Below, piece by piece: positions 37,421-47,682 of a DNA stretch of 64,000 nt; position 1 is the stretch's first letter; each line of letters starts with the position of its first letter. This DNA comes from Leptospira broomii serovar Hurstbridge str. 5399 (GTDB lineage: Bacteria; Spirochaetota; Leptospiria; Leptospirales; Leptospiraceae). Made by a program: the position numbers and the translations under genes. The stretch spans positions 793,001-857,000 of the forward strand of contig NZ_AHMO02000008.1 in NCBI RefSeq assembly GCF_000243715.2, in the 5' to 3' direction. The notes beneath the pieces were generated by a model. The model was not told the origin of the DNA. It worked only from the letters and a program-made list of their open reading frames with translations, and did not search any database.

Positions 37421-38050
37421 ATGAACGATCTCATTTTGGTTATTGGAAATAAGAATCTTTCTTCTTGGTCGTTTCGACCTTGGATACTACTTAAACAAGC
37501 CGGTGTTCCGTTTCGGGAAGTTTCGTTAAAACTTTTTACTCCGGAATACTCCTCGGTGATCGAGAAATACTCTCCCTCTAAAAAAGTACCGGTACTCCAC
37601 GATGGGGATTTATGGATCTGGGATAGTTTAAGCATTAGCGAATATATCGCGGAAAAATTCCCTCAGCTTTGGCCCAAGGATCCTTCGACAAGAGCTAAAG
37701 CAAGATCCGTTTCGGCGGAAATGCATTCCGGTTTTACCGGATTGCGTAGCAATCTCGGTATGAATTTTACCGGAAGAATTAAAGGAAAAGAAATCCCCCC
37801 GGAGGCGCTAAAAGATATTGATCGAATCATTCAAATCTGGACTGAAAACTTACAGTCGTTTGGCGGACCATTTTTATTCGGAAAAGATTTTACTGTTGCG
37901 GACGCGTTCTACGCGCCTGTTGTCTCCAGATTTATCACGTACGACGTAAATCTTCCGGATCTAGCTTCCCAGTATGTTCGAACAATTTCCGGACTGCCCG
38001 CATATAAAGAATGGGAAGCGGAAGCAGCCAAAGAATTAGAGAGCGCTTAA
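37421..38050 (+). CDS. Glutathione S-transferase family protein
   Basis: The 209-residue protein has the thioredoxin-like N-terminal domain (VIGNKNLSSWSFRPWILLKQ). The Ser in NLSSWS is the likely thiol-contact residue, and KKVPVLHDGDLWIWDSLSI provides the cis-Pro and glutamyl-binding Ser. A helical C-terminal domain carries FLFGKDFTVADAFYAPVV. This places it among the zeta/beta-like bacterial GSTs used in detoxification or ring-opening. No neighbour indicates a pathway. Confidence 0.9.
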   Translation: MNDLILVIGNKNLSSWSFRPWILLKQAGVPFREVSLKLFTPEYSSVIEKYSPSKKVPVLHDGDLWIWDSLSISEYIAEKFPQLWPKDPSTRAKARSVSAEMHSGFTGLRSNLGMNFTGRIKGKEIPPEALKDIDRIIQIWTENLQSFGGPFLFGKDFTVADAFYAPVVSRFITYDVNLPDLASQYVRTISGLPAYKEWEAEAAKELESA

Positions 38051-38246
38051 GAAATCCTAGGTATCGTAAAAAAGCTTCTCACCACAATTTCAGCGTTTCT
38101 TAAAAAACGATCTGGAATCCGGAATTCCTTACTAGAACTAAATACATCCGCTCTGATTGGAAAAATAAATACTATACAAATTTTTAGTTTACATATAAAT
38201 AGCTAAATTGTATTCTTTTCCCGAAAGTTTAACTTCGAGATAGCAG

Positions 38247-39317
38247 ATGAAAAAGCAACGAAGAGGTACGATTTCCGCACCGGAAGGACGATTCGATTCA
38301 GTATCTCGAGAGATCTGGAATGAAGATAGAGAAGAAGACGAAGGAAATCGAACTACTCAATTTTTTTCGGAAGATTCTAAATCGATTCTCACTCATAACG
38401 ATTCTCCCGATATCCCTATTGACGCGAGTATCAATCCGTATCGCGGTTGCGAGCACGGGTGCATTTATTGTTTTGCGCGTCCAAATCATGCGTATGTGGA
38501 TCTCTCCCCCGGGATCGATTTCGAGTCCAAAATTTTCGTAAAGAAGAACATAGATCGCCTACTGATCAATGAATTGAGAAAACGCAAAGGCCCGGTAGAA
38601 ACGATTACCCTCGGAACTGCAACCGATCCGTATCAGCCCGGGGAAAGAACCTATCGGAATACGAGAAAAATTTTAGAAGTCTTACTCAAATTTCGACAAC
38701 CCACTGCCATCATTACCAAATCATCGTTAATTCTACGAGATATAGATATTTTGTCGGAAATGGGAAAATTAGGCATCCTGAAAGTATATGTTTCGGTAAC
38801 TACGCTAGATAAAGAACTTTGGTCGACGCTCGAACCCAGAGCCCCCGCTCCTGGAAAGAGATTGGAAGCGATTCGCGGTTTATCAAAGGGATCGGTGCCG
38901 GTTGGGGCGATGTTCGCTCCTGTGATTCCTTTTTTAAACGATTCGGAAATGGAAACAATTTTGGAAGAAGTAAGGAATGTCGGCGCTTCCAGTGCCGGAA
39001 TGGTCCTTCTCCGCCTTCCATACGAAGTATCCCAACTGTTCGTCGAATGGCTGGAAATCAATTACCCGTTAAAAAAGGAGAAGATCCTTCGAGTGCTTAG
39101 TGAAGCCCGCGGAGGTAAATTATACGATTCCGACTTTAGCCAACGTATGACCGGAACGGGCAAGTATGCAGAACTTTTACAAACTAGATTCCGGTTGGCG
39201 ACAAAACGCTTCAATCTAAACGAAAGGGCCTCCTTTCGCAAAGACTTATTCCGAGTTCCGGAGGAATACCAAGTTCAGCCGAGCAAAAATCAGGATCTAT
39301 TGCCTGGACTTTTTTAG
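38247..39317 (+). CDS. PA0069-family radical SAM protein
   Basis: The 356-residue protein carries the 4Fe-4S motif CEHGCIYC (Cys68, Cys72, Cys75). The family-specific context is NPYRGCEHGCIYCFARPNH and LGTATDPYQPGE. It resembles spore photoproduct lyase in the radical SAM core, but family members outside Firmicutes have unknown function. The protein is cytoplasmic. It stands alone between GST and a convergent hypothetical gene. Confidence 0.92.
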   Translation: MKKQRRGTISAPEGRFDSVSREIWNEDREEDEGNRTTQFFSEDSKSILTHNDSPDIPIDASINPYRGCEHGCIYCFARPNHAYVDLSPGIDFESKIFVKKNIDRLLINELRKRKGPVETITLGTATDPYQPGERTYRNTRKILEVLLKFRQPTAIITKSSLILRDIDILSEMGKLGILKVYVSVTTLDKELWSTLEPRAPAPGKRLEAIRGLSKGSVPVGAMFAPVIPFLNDSEMETILEEVRNVGASSAGMVLLRLPYEVSQLFVEWLEINYPLKKEKILRVLSEARGGKLYDSDFSQRMTGTGKYAELLQTRFRLATKRFNLNERASFRKDLFRVPEEYQVQPSKNQDLLPGLF

Positions 39318-39422
39318 TATTCCATATCGGAACCCGGAGCAGAAATCGGCGCGCAAGGGAGCATTCGATACTAAAATTGAACTTCCTAGAGTCGTACTAG
39401 GATTCTACCCGAACGCACTAGA

Positions 39423-40622
39423 TCATTTAATATGCTCTTGAAGTTGTTTGACTTGCTGTTCCTTCTCGGGAGATTGCCAAGCTTTATAAGAGAAGGTGTT
39501 TTGATCGTAGGTCCTGGTTACGTAGTTTTCTTTGTATGGAGCAATTAATTCCTTGTCAGGCTCGGTAGTTTTAGCCGCGAGAATCTTCCTCATCCCGTCG
39601 GCACCCTGTGAAAACCATTCTGGATCGATCGGAAGATTCACTCGATGCCCTCGCAATTGAGAGAGTGCATACGGCCCGTCAAAACCGCTCTCACGAATCA
39701 ATTTACCGAAGAATAGGAAATCAATTTCTTGTCTTCCCCCGTTCAACTTTCCGTCATAGGAGGCCCAAGCGATTGGTTCTCCACTCGCGGCATGAATCAA
39801 ATTCGCTTCCAAATGATAGGTGCCGGATCTAAAAACATTTAATGCCGCGCGAACGGAAAGGGATCCGTCGGAAGGAGAATCGGAAAAGTAACTGCTCCAT
39901 TCCGCCGGTTGATTAGGCGAGGAGAAGAAGGAAGAAATGATTTTGCCTTCCTTCTTCTCTTTTCCGTAAACGAATTCCACTTCCAAAAACATATCTCCCC
40001 AATCTTTAGAGGTCGGTCTCCATTGAAACGTAAACAGATTGTCCTTCGCTTTTACGTCTCCATCTACCCCGTTATCGTTTCCGTCCGGACTTATAGCTCC
40101 GAATTTGTTACCGTCAAATTCCCTCGTTAATTTCACATTTCGAACGTCCAAAGGAACTCTTTGAAATTTATTATCGTAACATTCAAGAGTAATGTATAAA
40201 GGATCGCGGGTTCCGATCGCCGCCCATTGTAAAGGTTGAAGCTTGCAGGAGTAGCCGTTAGGTTGTTTGTCCGTCGGTTTATCCGCCATCGGTACTGCAG
40301 AAATGCCTATGAAGTACGGATTCAATAGATCTTCGTTATATTTTGTTAGAGGTCTGGAATTCGGAGGATACTCGGACCATTCAAGATAATCTTTTAAAAT
40401 TTTTTCGGGTGGAATGCTTTCATCCAAACTTTGAAAATAACCGGAATCGGATGTTCCGGAAGCCGACGGGGATACTCCCCTAGCCATAAATTCCGCTTTT
40501 TCTTTTTTCTCTTTCTCGGTAAGAAAGAGTCCTTCTTCCTTCGCCTCTTCCCATAATACAAAAAGAATCAATAGACTTGCGATTAGCAATCCTGCATAGA
40601 TCCAATTTTTTTTATTCTTCAT
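39423..40622 (-). CDS. Anchored exported hypothetical protein
   Basis: The 399-residue protein has one N-terminal membrane helix (NWIYAGLLIASLLILFVLW) and a long extracytoplasmic part. An aspartate-rich loop, SPDGNDNGVDGDVKAKDN, looks like a calcium-binding or 'choice-of-anchor'-type segment within a beta-rich domain. The C-terminal third is also beta-rich (GTYHLEANLIHAASGEPIAW). I do not recognise a family with known function. An ATG at 40622 directly precedes MKNKKN, as in typical inner-membrane-anchored proteins. Confidence 0.75.
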   Translation of the reverse strand: MKNKKNWIYAGLLIASLLILFVLWEEAKEEGLFLTEKEKKEKAEFMARGVSPSASGTSDSGYFQSLDESIPPEKILKDYLEWSEYPPNSRPLTKYNEDLLNPYFIGISAVPMADKPTDKQPNGYSCKLQPLQWAAIGTRDPLYITLECYDNKFQRVPLDVRNVKLTREFDGNKFGAISPDGNDNGVDGDVKAKDNLFTFQWRPTSKDWGDMFLEVEFVYGKEKKEGKIISSFFSSPNQPAEWSSYFSDSPSDGSLSVRAALNVFRSGTYHLEANLIHAASGEPIAWASYDGKLNGGRQEIDFLFFGKLIRESGFDGPYALSQLRGHRVNLPIDPEWFSQGADGMRKILAAKTTEPDKELIAPYKENYVTRTYDQNTFSYKAWQSPEKEQQVKQLQEHIK

Positions 40623-41047
40623 GAATTAATTTTTCCTTCCACTCTCGGCCTAACTGTTTGTTCAGAGATGTCTTTCCGCTCAACCGTTTTATTTTGTCCG
40701 AGGACATTGGTGAGCTTAGTAATCCTAACGGATTAATTTTATATACGAGTAGAAACGAGTAGCGACCTTCCCTAAAAAATATAAGTGAAATATCATTGAA
40801 GACTCTGTTTTTAAAGTAAAACAAATGTTACAAATAGTGCCGAACACAGTACGTAAATTGTAACGACCATTACATATAAATTTTTTATAATAATTTTGAA
40901 CGCCTTCCATTTATTTTACATTCTAACTGTTATGTTAAAAAACTCTCCAATCACTTGACGCATAGCACAACATAGTACATAGTAGTATCACGAGAAATTC
41001 ACGAACACTTGTTCAGGAATTTCTCAAAAGATCGGAGAATAGTGAAG
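40623..41047. promoter_or_regulatory. Promoter region of the secreted hydrolase gene
   Basis: AT-rich and without genes. TTGACG at 40955-40960 stands 17 bases before CATAGT (40978-40983), a weak -35/-10 pair. The word CATAG recurs three times within 30 bases (40961-40990), which may mark a regulator site. GGAG lies about 12 bases before the ATG at 41048. Confidence 0.3.
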
Positions 41048-41878
41048 ATGAAAAATTGGAAGAGTATGGGATTGGGGTTAGCTTTCGCATTGTTGTTTGC
41101 TGGTTCCCTTTCGGCACAAACATATACAATATTCGTGCACGGAAAATCGAGCTCAAACCACAACGGCGTCGGCCCAACTGATGTGAACAACTACTGGGGA
41201 ACCGCTCCTAATTCGGTATCCGGAGCGAAGATTTTCGTTGGATACGATGGAACGAGCGACCCTAGAACGTATGGCACAGCCAGAGCCCAAACCAACCTGA
41301 CTACCGGCCTAAACACGTATTGCAAAGGATCCAATTCTTGTAAAATCGTGTGCCACAGTGCAGGCTGTTATGCAACGGAATATTGGCTTTCCAATCTCGG
41401 AGCTACCACTGCAAGCAGAGGCTATCATATCACGAAAGTGACCGCATTAGCTTCGGCATCGGGTGGATCCGAATTGGCTTCAGCACTGAACGGAATCACT
41501 TTCGGTTTCGGCGGAAATGCCATGGATAAAGCCTTAATCGTTGGAACTGCTCGTGGTGCATACAACCATAATGTCACCGCAGGAGTGACTCTGTACCAAG
41601 TTCCAGGTTATAAAGGATTTTCGGGAATTCAAGGGGCATCTTCCTGGATTCTTCCGGGTAACGACGATGGAGCCGTTGCATTCCATTCTTCTTGCGCATA
41701 CAATAAGGCTGGCGGTTTAAGCGTATGTCAATCCTCCGTAACCCAAAGCGAAGGTATTTGGCCGTTCAATTCGAACGTAACTTATACTCAGTTTCAGGGC
41801 CACACGAGAGCTCCTTCTGTGGGATCCGGGGGATTATACCTTGATCACATAGAGTTAGAAGGCGAAGGCTGGCGTTAA
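41048..41878 (+). CDS. Secreted alpha/beta hydrolase, lipase-like
   Basis: From the ATG at 41048 the product has 276 residues with a classical signal peptide cut after LSA (about residue 23). The mature part opens with TYTIFVHGKSS, an oxyanion-loop-like HG. The nucleophile elbow is CHSAGC with Ser104, and a later Asp (GNDDGAV) and His (FQGHTRAPS or LDHIELEG) can complete a triad. Two CHSAGC cysteines flank the nucleophile, an unusual variant of GxSxG that could form disulfides. No lipid attachment signal is present, so it is probably secreted or periplasmic. A terminator follows. Confidence 0.82.
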   Translation: MKNWKSMGLGLAFALLFAGSLSAQTYTIFVHGKSSSNHNGVGPTDVNNYWGTAPNSVSGAKIFVGYDGTSDPRTYGTARAQTNLTTGLNTYCKGSNSCKIVCHSAGCYATEYWLSNLGATTASRGYHITKVTALASASGGSELASALNGITFGFGGNAMDKALIVGTARGAYNHNVTAGVTLYQVPGYKGFSGIQGASSWILPGNDDGAVAFHSSCAYNKAGGLSVCQSSVTQSEGIWPFNSNVTYTQFQGHTRAPSVGSGGLYLDHIELEGEGWR

Positions 41879-41888
41879 TTTAACGATG

Positions 41889-41925
41889 GTTCGCCGTACG
41901 GCTGTGCGGCGAACTTATTTATCTT
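41889..41925 (+). terminator. Intrinsic terminator after the hydrolase
   Basis: GTTCGCCG (41889-41896) pairs with CGGCGAAC (41907-41914), followed by TTATTTATCTT. It lies 10 bases past the hydrolase stop. Confidence 0.8.
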
Positions 41926-41975
41926 AAAATCCATAAACTTCTTCCACCGAAGAGAATCGTTCTTAATATATCTGT

Positions 41976-42911
41976 ATGAACGGAACAAATCGATTGATAC
42001 GGAAGAATCTAATTCAAATAACCTGCCTCTTATCAACTTTCCTTTTTACTTCTTGCTCTCGTATGCTTTGGCGCCCCGCCGGACTCGCAATCGAACGTGG
42101 ATGGTCCGAAACCGGAAAGGAACTAGTACAAACTGAAGTCACGTACGAAGAACGTTTTTCCTGGAATCCTTTAGCCGGAACGAGTCAAAAACGAAATTAT
42201 AAAACGAAATTCAGAATATACGATTTAACCGGCGCGCCGGATCCCAAGGGAGAACCTCCCATCTATAGTTATGAAGCGGCTCATTGGACATTACCCGGAT
42301 CAGTTTATTATCATTCCTCGACTGCAAGACTCTTTTGGATCCAGGGAGTGAACGACGAATATGGAGGAAATTCTAGAACCCCATCCGTTTGGTCTCCCCG
42401 TGGATTCAGATCCTTCGAGCCGAGGCGGTTCTTAAGTAATGAACAAACTATATTACATTTTGTGCCTTCTCCGGACGGAGGAACGGCGGCTTTATTAATC
42501 GGTAAAGTCGACGAAAGTCTGGAGGTCATCTCTCCGAAATTGATCCTCGCCGACACGAACGGGCAATCGTCCGCATTAGATAAAGGTTATTCTGAGAATC
42601 TTTTATCGGATTGGAAGGAAATCCCCACGTACCAACTTCGATGGTCTGCGGATTCGTCCTCGATCTACCTTCGACTCGGTGAACAGGTCGTGAAGATAAC
42701 TCGAAAAGACGGAATATTAACTAAGGCGAATGAGTTCCCTCGTTGCTTTTTTCCTCCCACAAATTTCGGTCCAGTAGGGATCAGTCCGGTAGGGACCGGA
42801 GGAGATTCATCTAAAGCGAGGGAACTTGAGCCCGCTCCATTTCGAAACTATTCCGATCGGCCTATGGTGAAATATACCGATCGGATCAGGGATTGCAGTC
42901 TCCCAAAATAA
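41976..42911 (+). CDS. Hypothetical lipoprotein
   Basis: The 311-residue product has a basic N-terminus and a hydrophobic core ending in the lipobox LFTSC (Cys27). The mature protein is beta-rich, with WD40/TolB-like strand pairs such as FVPSPDGGTAALLIG and LRWSADSSSIYLRLGEQVVK, suggesting a partial propeller. No catalytic motif was found. The sensor-kinase gene begins 54 bases downstream on the same strand, so it could be the envelope component of that signalling unit; that is conjecture. Confidence 0.75.
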   Translation: MNGTNRLIRKNLIQITCLLSTFLFTSCSRMLWRPAGLAIERGWSETGKELVQTEVTYEERFSWNPLAGTSQKRNYKTKFRIYDLTGAPDPKGEPPIYSYEAAHWTLPGSVYYHSSTARLFWIQGVNDEYGGNSRTPSVWSPRGFRSFEPRRFLSNEQTILHFVPSPDGGTAALLIGKVDESLEVISPKLILADTNGQSSALDKGYSENLLSDWKEIPTYQLRWSADSSSIYLRLGEQVVKITRKDGILTKANEFPRCFFPPTNFGPVGISPVGTGGDSSKARELEPAPFRNYSDRPMVKYTDRIRDCSLPK

Positions 42912-42965
42912 AGATTCGTTCCGAATGGAGTTCTTTGAAAGTACTTTCTGTCTAATGAACAATCA

Positions 42966-44483
42966 ATGGAACCAGTCGTAACTCAAACAAAAGAAGAGAG
43001 CAATCCGATCACTTCAGTTCCTTTATCGATCTTTGAATCGGCTAAAGAAGCGATCGTAATTACCGATCCTGACGGATTGATACTCTTCGTGAACTCGGCT
43101 TTTTTCAGATTTTACGGCGTTAGCAAAAAAGATGTTATCGGAAAATCGATTAGTATCGTCTTACCCGAGGCCGCTCGAGAATTCGCAATAATCAAATATA
43201 AGGATGCTTTTAGATCCTACCCGGATATCGTGCAAGTGGAGGCCGAAGCAATCAGAGCTGACGGTAAACTAACGCGCGTTGATTCTCGAATCGGTTTCAT
43301 AACTCAGGGAGATCGAAGGGTGGCAATGATATCCTACGTGTCTCCTTTGATTCCGGACGCGCCCGATGCGGTCGGAGAAGCGGAACAATTAATCGGCGTC
43401 GTTAAAGATAAACTGACGGCAAACTCGATGCTGGTGGAAAGCGTAAGTAAGCTGAACGAAGCCAAGGATGCATTGAAGAAAAATTTCGAGATGTTCCATC
43501 TTGCGCTAAAAAACTCGAAAGTGATGTTTTTTTCCCAAGACATAGAGTTGCGCTATACCTGGGTATTTCATCCAAACCTCGGAGATTCCGAAGAAAAGAT
43601 TATCGGTAAAGGCGAATACGATATTTTCCCGAAAGAAACCGCATACCGGATTACCAGATTAAAAGAGAAAGTCATCAGGACAGGCAAGCCCTTCCGCGGA
43701 GAGGTAATTCTTCCATACCGAGGCGAAGACACGTATTTTGATTTAACGGTAGAGCCGTTAAGGCTTCCCGATGGAACCGTCAAAGGTATCACTACGGCCG
43801 CAATCGATATCACCGATCAAAAGCAAATCCAAAAGGAATTAGAGGCAATGATCGGTGAAAAAGAAGTGATGCTCAGAGAGATACACCATCGCGTGAAAAA
43901 TAACTTGGCCATTATTCAAAGCCTATTCGAGTTTTCAAAAATGAGGTTATCCGAGGAAGAAAACGGAGCTTCGCTTCTTCCGATCTTTGAGGATTGCCAA
44001 AATAGAATCCGATCAATGGCTTTAATTCATGAGAACTTATATTCTGCACGCAGTCTAGGTTCTATTTCACTTAGGGAATATATTGAACAATTAACGGAAA
44101 ACGTTAAATCTTCGATTCTGTTCGACCAGGATAAAATCGAAGTGATATGTAACTTGCAGGAAGTCCCGTTGGATATCGACCGAACGATTCACCTCGGTAT
44201 GGCTTTTAACGAACTGCTTACTAATTGTTTTAGACACGCCTTCCCCAAACGATCCGGCAGAATTCAAATTTCGCTGACATCGAATCGCAAAGAAGCTGAA
44301 CTTAAGATAGAGGATGACGGACAAGGCTTCAATCCGGATAGAAAGAAAAGGACTTCCCTAGGATTGAATCTCGTGGAGGCAATGGCGAAAAAAATTTCAG
44401 GAACCCTAGAATCCTCGGGAACCCCGGGGGAAGGATCTGTTTTCAGAATCGTCTTTCCCTTAGAAAAGCCCGAATTGTTTTAA
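42966..44483 (+). CDS. PAS-domain sensor kinase of the HisKA_2 class
   Basis: The 505-residue protein has two PAS domains (about 18-125 and 178-290), joined by a helical linker, and no membrane helix. The phospho-acceptor region [18 protein letters not shown] (His307/His308) is the HisKA_2 variant used by kinases of general-stress and light signalling. The ATPase boxes are [22 protein letters not shown] and [14 protein letters not shown]. There is no cognate response regulator next to it. It ends with a 4-base overlap with the convergent DedA gene. Confidence 0.93.
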   Translation: MEPVVTQTKEESNPITSVPLSIFESAKEAIVITDPDGLILFVNSAFFRFYGVSKKDVIGKSISIVLPEAAREFAIIKYKDAFRSYPDIVQVEAEAIRADGKLTRVDSRIGFITQGDRRVAMISYVSPLIPDAPDAVGEAEQLIGVVKDKLTANSMLVESVSKLNEAKDALKKNFEMFHLALKNSKVMFFSQDIELRYTWVFHPNLGDSEEKIIGKGEYDIFPKETAYRITRLKEKVIRTGKPFRGEVILPYRGEDTYFDLTVEPLRLPDGTVKGITTAAIDITDQKQIQKELEAMIGEKEVMLREIHHRVKNNLAIIQSLFEFSKMRLSEEENGASLLPIFEDCQNRIRSMALIHENLYSARSLGSISLREYIEQLTENVKSSILFDQDKIEVICNLQEVPLDIDRTIHLGMAFNELLTNCFRHAFPKRSGRIQISLTSNRKEAELKIEDDGQGFNPDRKKRTSLGLNLVEAMAKKISGTLESSGTPGEGSVFRIVFPLEKPELF

Positions 44484-45127
44484 GACAGTCTGCCTTTTCT
44501 TCTTTCCTTAATATATTCAACGACCGCCGGTAAAATCGAAACGATAATAATTCCGATAATCACCAACTTGAAATTCCGCTGGATAAACGGAAGATTTCCG
44601 AATAAATAACCGCCGATACTGAAAATTAGAATCCAGGCAATTCCGCCGACGATATTATATATAATAAATTTAGAGTAGGTCATTTTTCCGATGCCCGCGA
44701 CGAAAGGCGCGAATGTTCGAACGATCGGAATAAAGCGAGCGATGATGATCGTTTTTCCGCCGTATACTTCGTAGAACAGGTGGGCTTTTTCCAGATGCTT
44801 TTTATTTAGGAACGGAATTTTTTTCCGAGCTAGGATTTTTTCTCCCGCGAGATTGCCGATCGTGTAGTTGACCGTGTCTCCCAGGATTGCGGCGATAATA
44901 AGGAGTAAAATGACCGTAATCAGGTCCAAAGAACCTCTGGAAGCAAAGGCGCCGACGGCGAAAAGTAAACTATCTCCGGGAAGGAAAGGCGTCACAACCA
45001 AGCCGGTTTCACAAAAGATAATAAGAAAAAGAATCAGATAAACCCAAATGCCGTACGACTGGATTAAAATATCCAGATGATGTTCCAAATGAAGAAAGAA
45101 ATCCAATATAAATTTAATCGTCTCCAA
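44480..45127 (-). CDS. DedA-family membrane protein
   Basis: The 215-residue protein has five to six predicted helices and the DedA/SNARE-associated pattern: [21 protein letters not shown], the conserved [16 protein letters not shown] and [17 protein letters not shown]. Family members are undecaprenyl-phosphate or phospholipid transporters/flippases needed for envelope integrity. It is convergent with the HisKA_2 kinase and precedes, on the same strand, nothing closer than 42 bases. Confidence 0.93.
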   Translation of the reverse strand: METIKFILDFFLHLEHHLDILIQSYGIWVYLILFLIIFCETGLVVTPFLPGDSLLFAVGAFASRGSLDLITVILLLIIAAILGDTVNYTIGNLAGEKILARKKIPFLNKKHLEKAHLFYEVYGGKTIIIARFIPIVRTFAPFVAGIGKMTYSKFIIYNIVGGIAWILIFSIGGYLFGNLPFIQRNFKLVIIGIIIVSILPAVVEYIKERRKGRLS

Positions 45128-45168
45128 AAGCCGCCTCCTCAGTCAGGATCGAAGGCTCTCCGGAGAAG

Positions 45169-45516
45169 TCAAACGTCTTCAACTTCGCTTCCCGGAAAGA
45201 GAGAATGTATCTCCCCGCCCTTACGAAATATTTTCGTCGGATAATTTAATCGAATCTTCTCGGAAGAGACGCCTCTCTTATCGGGTCGAATTCTTGCATC
45301 AAATTCGATCTTATCCCCCACAACTACTTGAAGATTTCGGAACCTTAAAGAGTAATAGAAATCTTGCGCCGAAATAATTTTTCTACCGGATACTAGTAAT
45401 CGAATGTCTCTTATCAAAATTCGAGATTGTTCCGGATTTCTATGGATAAGGACAGAACCGACAGTCCCGCTGAATCTAGTTCGAATTTTCGGTAGGTTTT
45501 CCAACTCTTTCTTCAA
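45169..45516 (-). CDS. Small hypothetical protein, beta-rich
   Basis: The 115-residue product starts at a TTG with GGAAG about eight bases upstream. It reads as a small beta barrel (TRFSGTVGSVLIHRN, RFRNLQVVVGDKIEFDARIR), perhaps OB-fold-like, and lacks any signal peptide. No family was recognised. It lies 41 bases upstream of dedA on the same strand, so co-transcription is likely. Confidence 0.6.
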   Translation of the reverse strand: MKKELENLPKIRTRFSGTVGSVLIHRNPEQSRILIRDIRLLVSGRKIISAQDFYYSLRFRNLQVVVGDKIEFDARIRPDKRGVSSEKIRLNYPTKIFRKGGEIHSLFPGSEVEDV

Positions 45517-45668
45517 ATTCTTCTTCCGTTCTGCGACTAAGAAGCGATCCTTTCCTCTCTTAGGACAATCGTTTTTTGCGTGCGGAGTCTCCCTATCCAG
45601 TTATTAGGAACATTCCCTTCAAAATTCGGGTCCAATATTCGTAAGTCCGGCTTTTTAGGAGTTTTCCA

Positions 45669-46529
45669 ATGCAAACCAACTTTAATCCTAACAAATTGTC
45701 ACGGGCAAAAAAGATCGCCTTCGTGACACTCTTACTTTCGATCTTTGCCAGTTACGGGTGCTTTACGAATATTCGCCCGGGAGAGGCCGGACTCCGTTGG
45801 CATCCTCTCACATCCGGATTGCAAAAGGATCTTCTGACAAACGCACTCTATTTGTATGCACCGTGGAACGATATTTATCTTTATCCGATCCAATGGACCT
45901 CGTACAAAGAGAAAGTCGACGTGTTGACCAGAGACGATCTTACCATCAACGTGGTGGCGGCGGTCATTCTGAGACCGGTCGCATCCGAAATCTATAATCT
46001 ACAAATCGAGATCGGACCTGATTACTACGAAAAAGTAGTTCGTCCGCAATTTAGGACCTCGGTAAGAAACGCATTATCAGCGTACAGTATGATTCGGATA
46101 TCCAAGGAAACTCCGAAAGTTTCCCAGGATATCAGGCAGGCATTAGGTGAGAAATTGAGAGGCAAGCATATAGAGATCGACGACGTAATCATAGATGATA
46201 TCGAATATAGTCGACCGATTTTAACCGCTATCGAAGGAAAATTGACGAAAGAGCAAGAACAAGAACAGATGAAATTCGAGATCAACATCGCGAAGAAAGA
46301 TGCCGAGATAACGATTATTCATGCCGAAGCCAAAGCGAAAGCTACGGTCATAGAAGCAGAAGGAAAAGCGAAGGCTCAAAAATTGATCGCCTCTCAGTTG
46401 ACTAAACAATATCTGCAATTGAAAGCGTTCGAAAATCCGAACTCGAAACTTATGATTGTACCTTCCGGAAAAGATAGTTTGCCATTGATATTGAATACGC
46501 CTCAGGAAAATGCGAAATCCGAAGAATAA
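45669..46529 (+). CDS. SPFH/prohibitin-family lipoprotein
   Basis: The 286-residue protein has a signal peptide with lipobox ASYGC. The Band 7/SPFH domain follows (NIRPGEAGLRWHPLTSGL, DVLTRDDLTINVVAAVI, IDDVIIDDIEYSR) and then a coiled-coil (about 195-250) rich in Ala, Lys and Glu. Prohibitin-type proteins form rings or cages on membranes and guard proteases. The lipid-anchored form instead of a membrane helix is uncommon. The beta-lactamase-fold gene follows closely (37 bases between stop and likely start). Confidence 0.88.
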   Translation: MQTNFNPNKLSRAKKIAFVTLLLSIFASYGCFTNIRPGEAGLRWHPLTSGLQKDLLTNALYLYAPWNDIYLYPIQWTSYKEKVDVLTRDDLTINVVAAVILRPVASEIYNLQIEIGPDYYEKVVRPQFRTSVRNALSAYSMIRISKETPKVSQDIRQALGEKLRGKHIEIDDVIIDDIEYSRPILTAIEGKLTKEQEQEQMKFEINIAKKDAEITIIHAEAKAKATVIEAEGKAKAQKLIASQLTKQYLQLKAFENPNSKLMIVPSGKDSLPLILNTPQENAKSEE

Positions 46530-46566
46530 ATCGTTCAGATTTTATCGCTTTATTCGATTAAAAATC

Positions 46567-47682
46567 ATGAATTCAAGGATTCTTATTTCCCTACTCGCAA
46601 TGATAGTTTTCTTTAGCGTTCATTGCGGGGGAGCGTCGGAGTCCCCTTCATATAATCTAGTATATACTAAAAATATAAAGTTTCAAGAGGCGGCTACGGA
46701 AGCCGTTCGCAATATCCCGGAGGAAACTCACGGCAGAGTTCAAACTAATGCGATCTACGTTTTATCGAATGGTGAGTCGGTTTTGGAAGCATACGGTAAC
46801 GGCTTCGATCCTAAACATCTGCAGCCTCTTTGGTCGATTTCCAAATTTCTGTTAAATACGGTTGCCGGTATGGCCGTTCTAGAAGGAAAACTGGATCTAT
46901 CGCTACCCGTCGCCGGTTATCTACCCGAATTGGAATCCATATTACCAAAAACGCTTACAGTAAAGGATCTTCTCTATCATGCCAGCGGAGGAGATTGGAA
47001 GGAAGGATACGAATGGAATCCGTTCAGATCGGATGTCCTCGCAATGCTTTACGGAATCGGCACGGACGATCACGCCGCTTACGTTTCGACGAAATCTTTT
47101 CGACCTGGTTTAGCCGTAAAATATTCTAGCGGCGATTCCAACCTTCTCTCCGCAGTACTCGCTTCGATCTACGAAAGGGAAGGAGGATTTCCGAAAGTTT
47201 TTTTTGAAAGAATGGAGATCAAAGAATATGTTTGGGAAACCGATTCCAAAGGAGTTCCTGTCGGTTCTTCGTATGCGTATCTTAGGCCGAAAGATTTGGC
47301 GAGGATAGGGGAACTCTACATTCACAACGGACTACATAAAGGAAAACGAATCTTTTCCGAAACTTGGATGCGGGAGACCTCAGGTCCATTTCCTAAGGAA
47401 ACGGCACTTCCGTTTCCGTTATCGTACTTACCGATCCCGTCAATGGGAGGTCATCTTTACTCGAATCGAAAGAGGGGAACTCCTGAAATTCCGGTATTCG
47501 AATTCCTATCCGGAAATTCTATCTTCGGATCGGGCCACTGGGGACAATCCTTAGTCATTGATCCGGATAGGAAATTGGTGATTGTTAGATTTGGAAACGA
47601 CCGCTTAGGTAGATTTCCAATGAAAGATTTCGCTAAAAAAATCCTTTTGGCAATCTCGGAGAACGAGGAAAGCACTCAATGA
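46567..47682 (+). CDS. Beta-lactamase-fold serine hydrolase lipoprotein, second family member
   Basis: Best start is the ATG at 46567 (MNSRILISL), giving 371 residues; an upstream in-frame start would overlap the SPFH gene and hide the signal peptide. The lipobox is SVHC (Cys20). The active site shows SxxK as Ser90-Ile-Ser-Lys93, Tyr in KYSSGDSN, and GHWGQS for the third motif, an HxG. Relatives are D-aminopeptidases, esterases or penicillin-binding proteins. It overlaps the next gene by four bases (ATGA), so these genes form an operon with the SPFH gene. Confidence 0.88.
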   Translation: MNSRILISLLAMIVFFSVHCGGASESPSYNLVYTKNIKFQEAATEAVRNIPEETHGRVQTNAIYVLSNGESVLEAYGNGFDPKHLQPLWSISKFLLNTVAGMAVLEGKLDLSLPVAGYLPELESILPKTLTVKDLLYHASGGDWKEGYEWNPFRSDVLAMLYGIGTDDHAAYVSTKSFRPGLAVKYSSGDSNLLSAVLASIYEREGGFPKVFFERMEIKEYVWETDSKGVPVGSSYAYLRPKDLARIGELYIHNGLHKGKRIFSETWMRETSGPFPKETALPFPLSYLPIPSMGGHLYSNRKRGTPEIPVFEFLSGNSIFGSGHWGQSLVIDPDRKLVIVRFGNDRLGRFPMKDFAKKILLAISENEESTQ

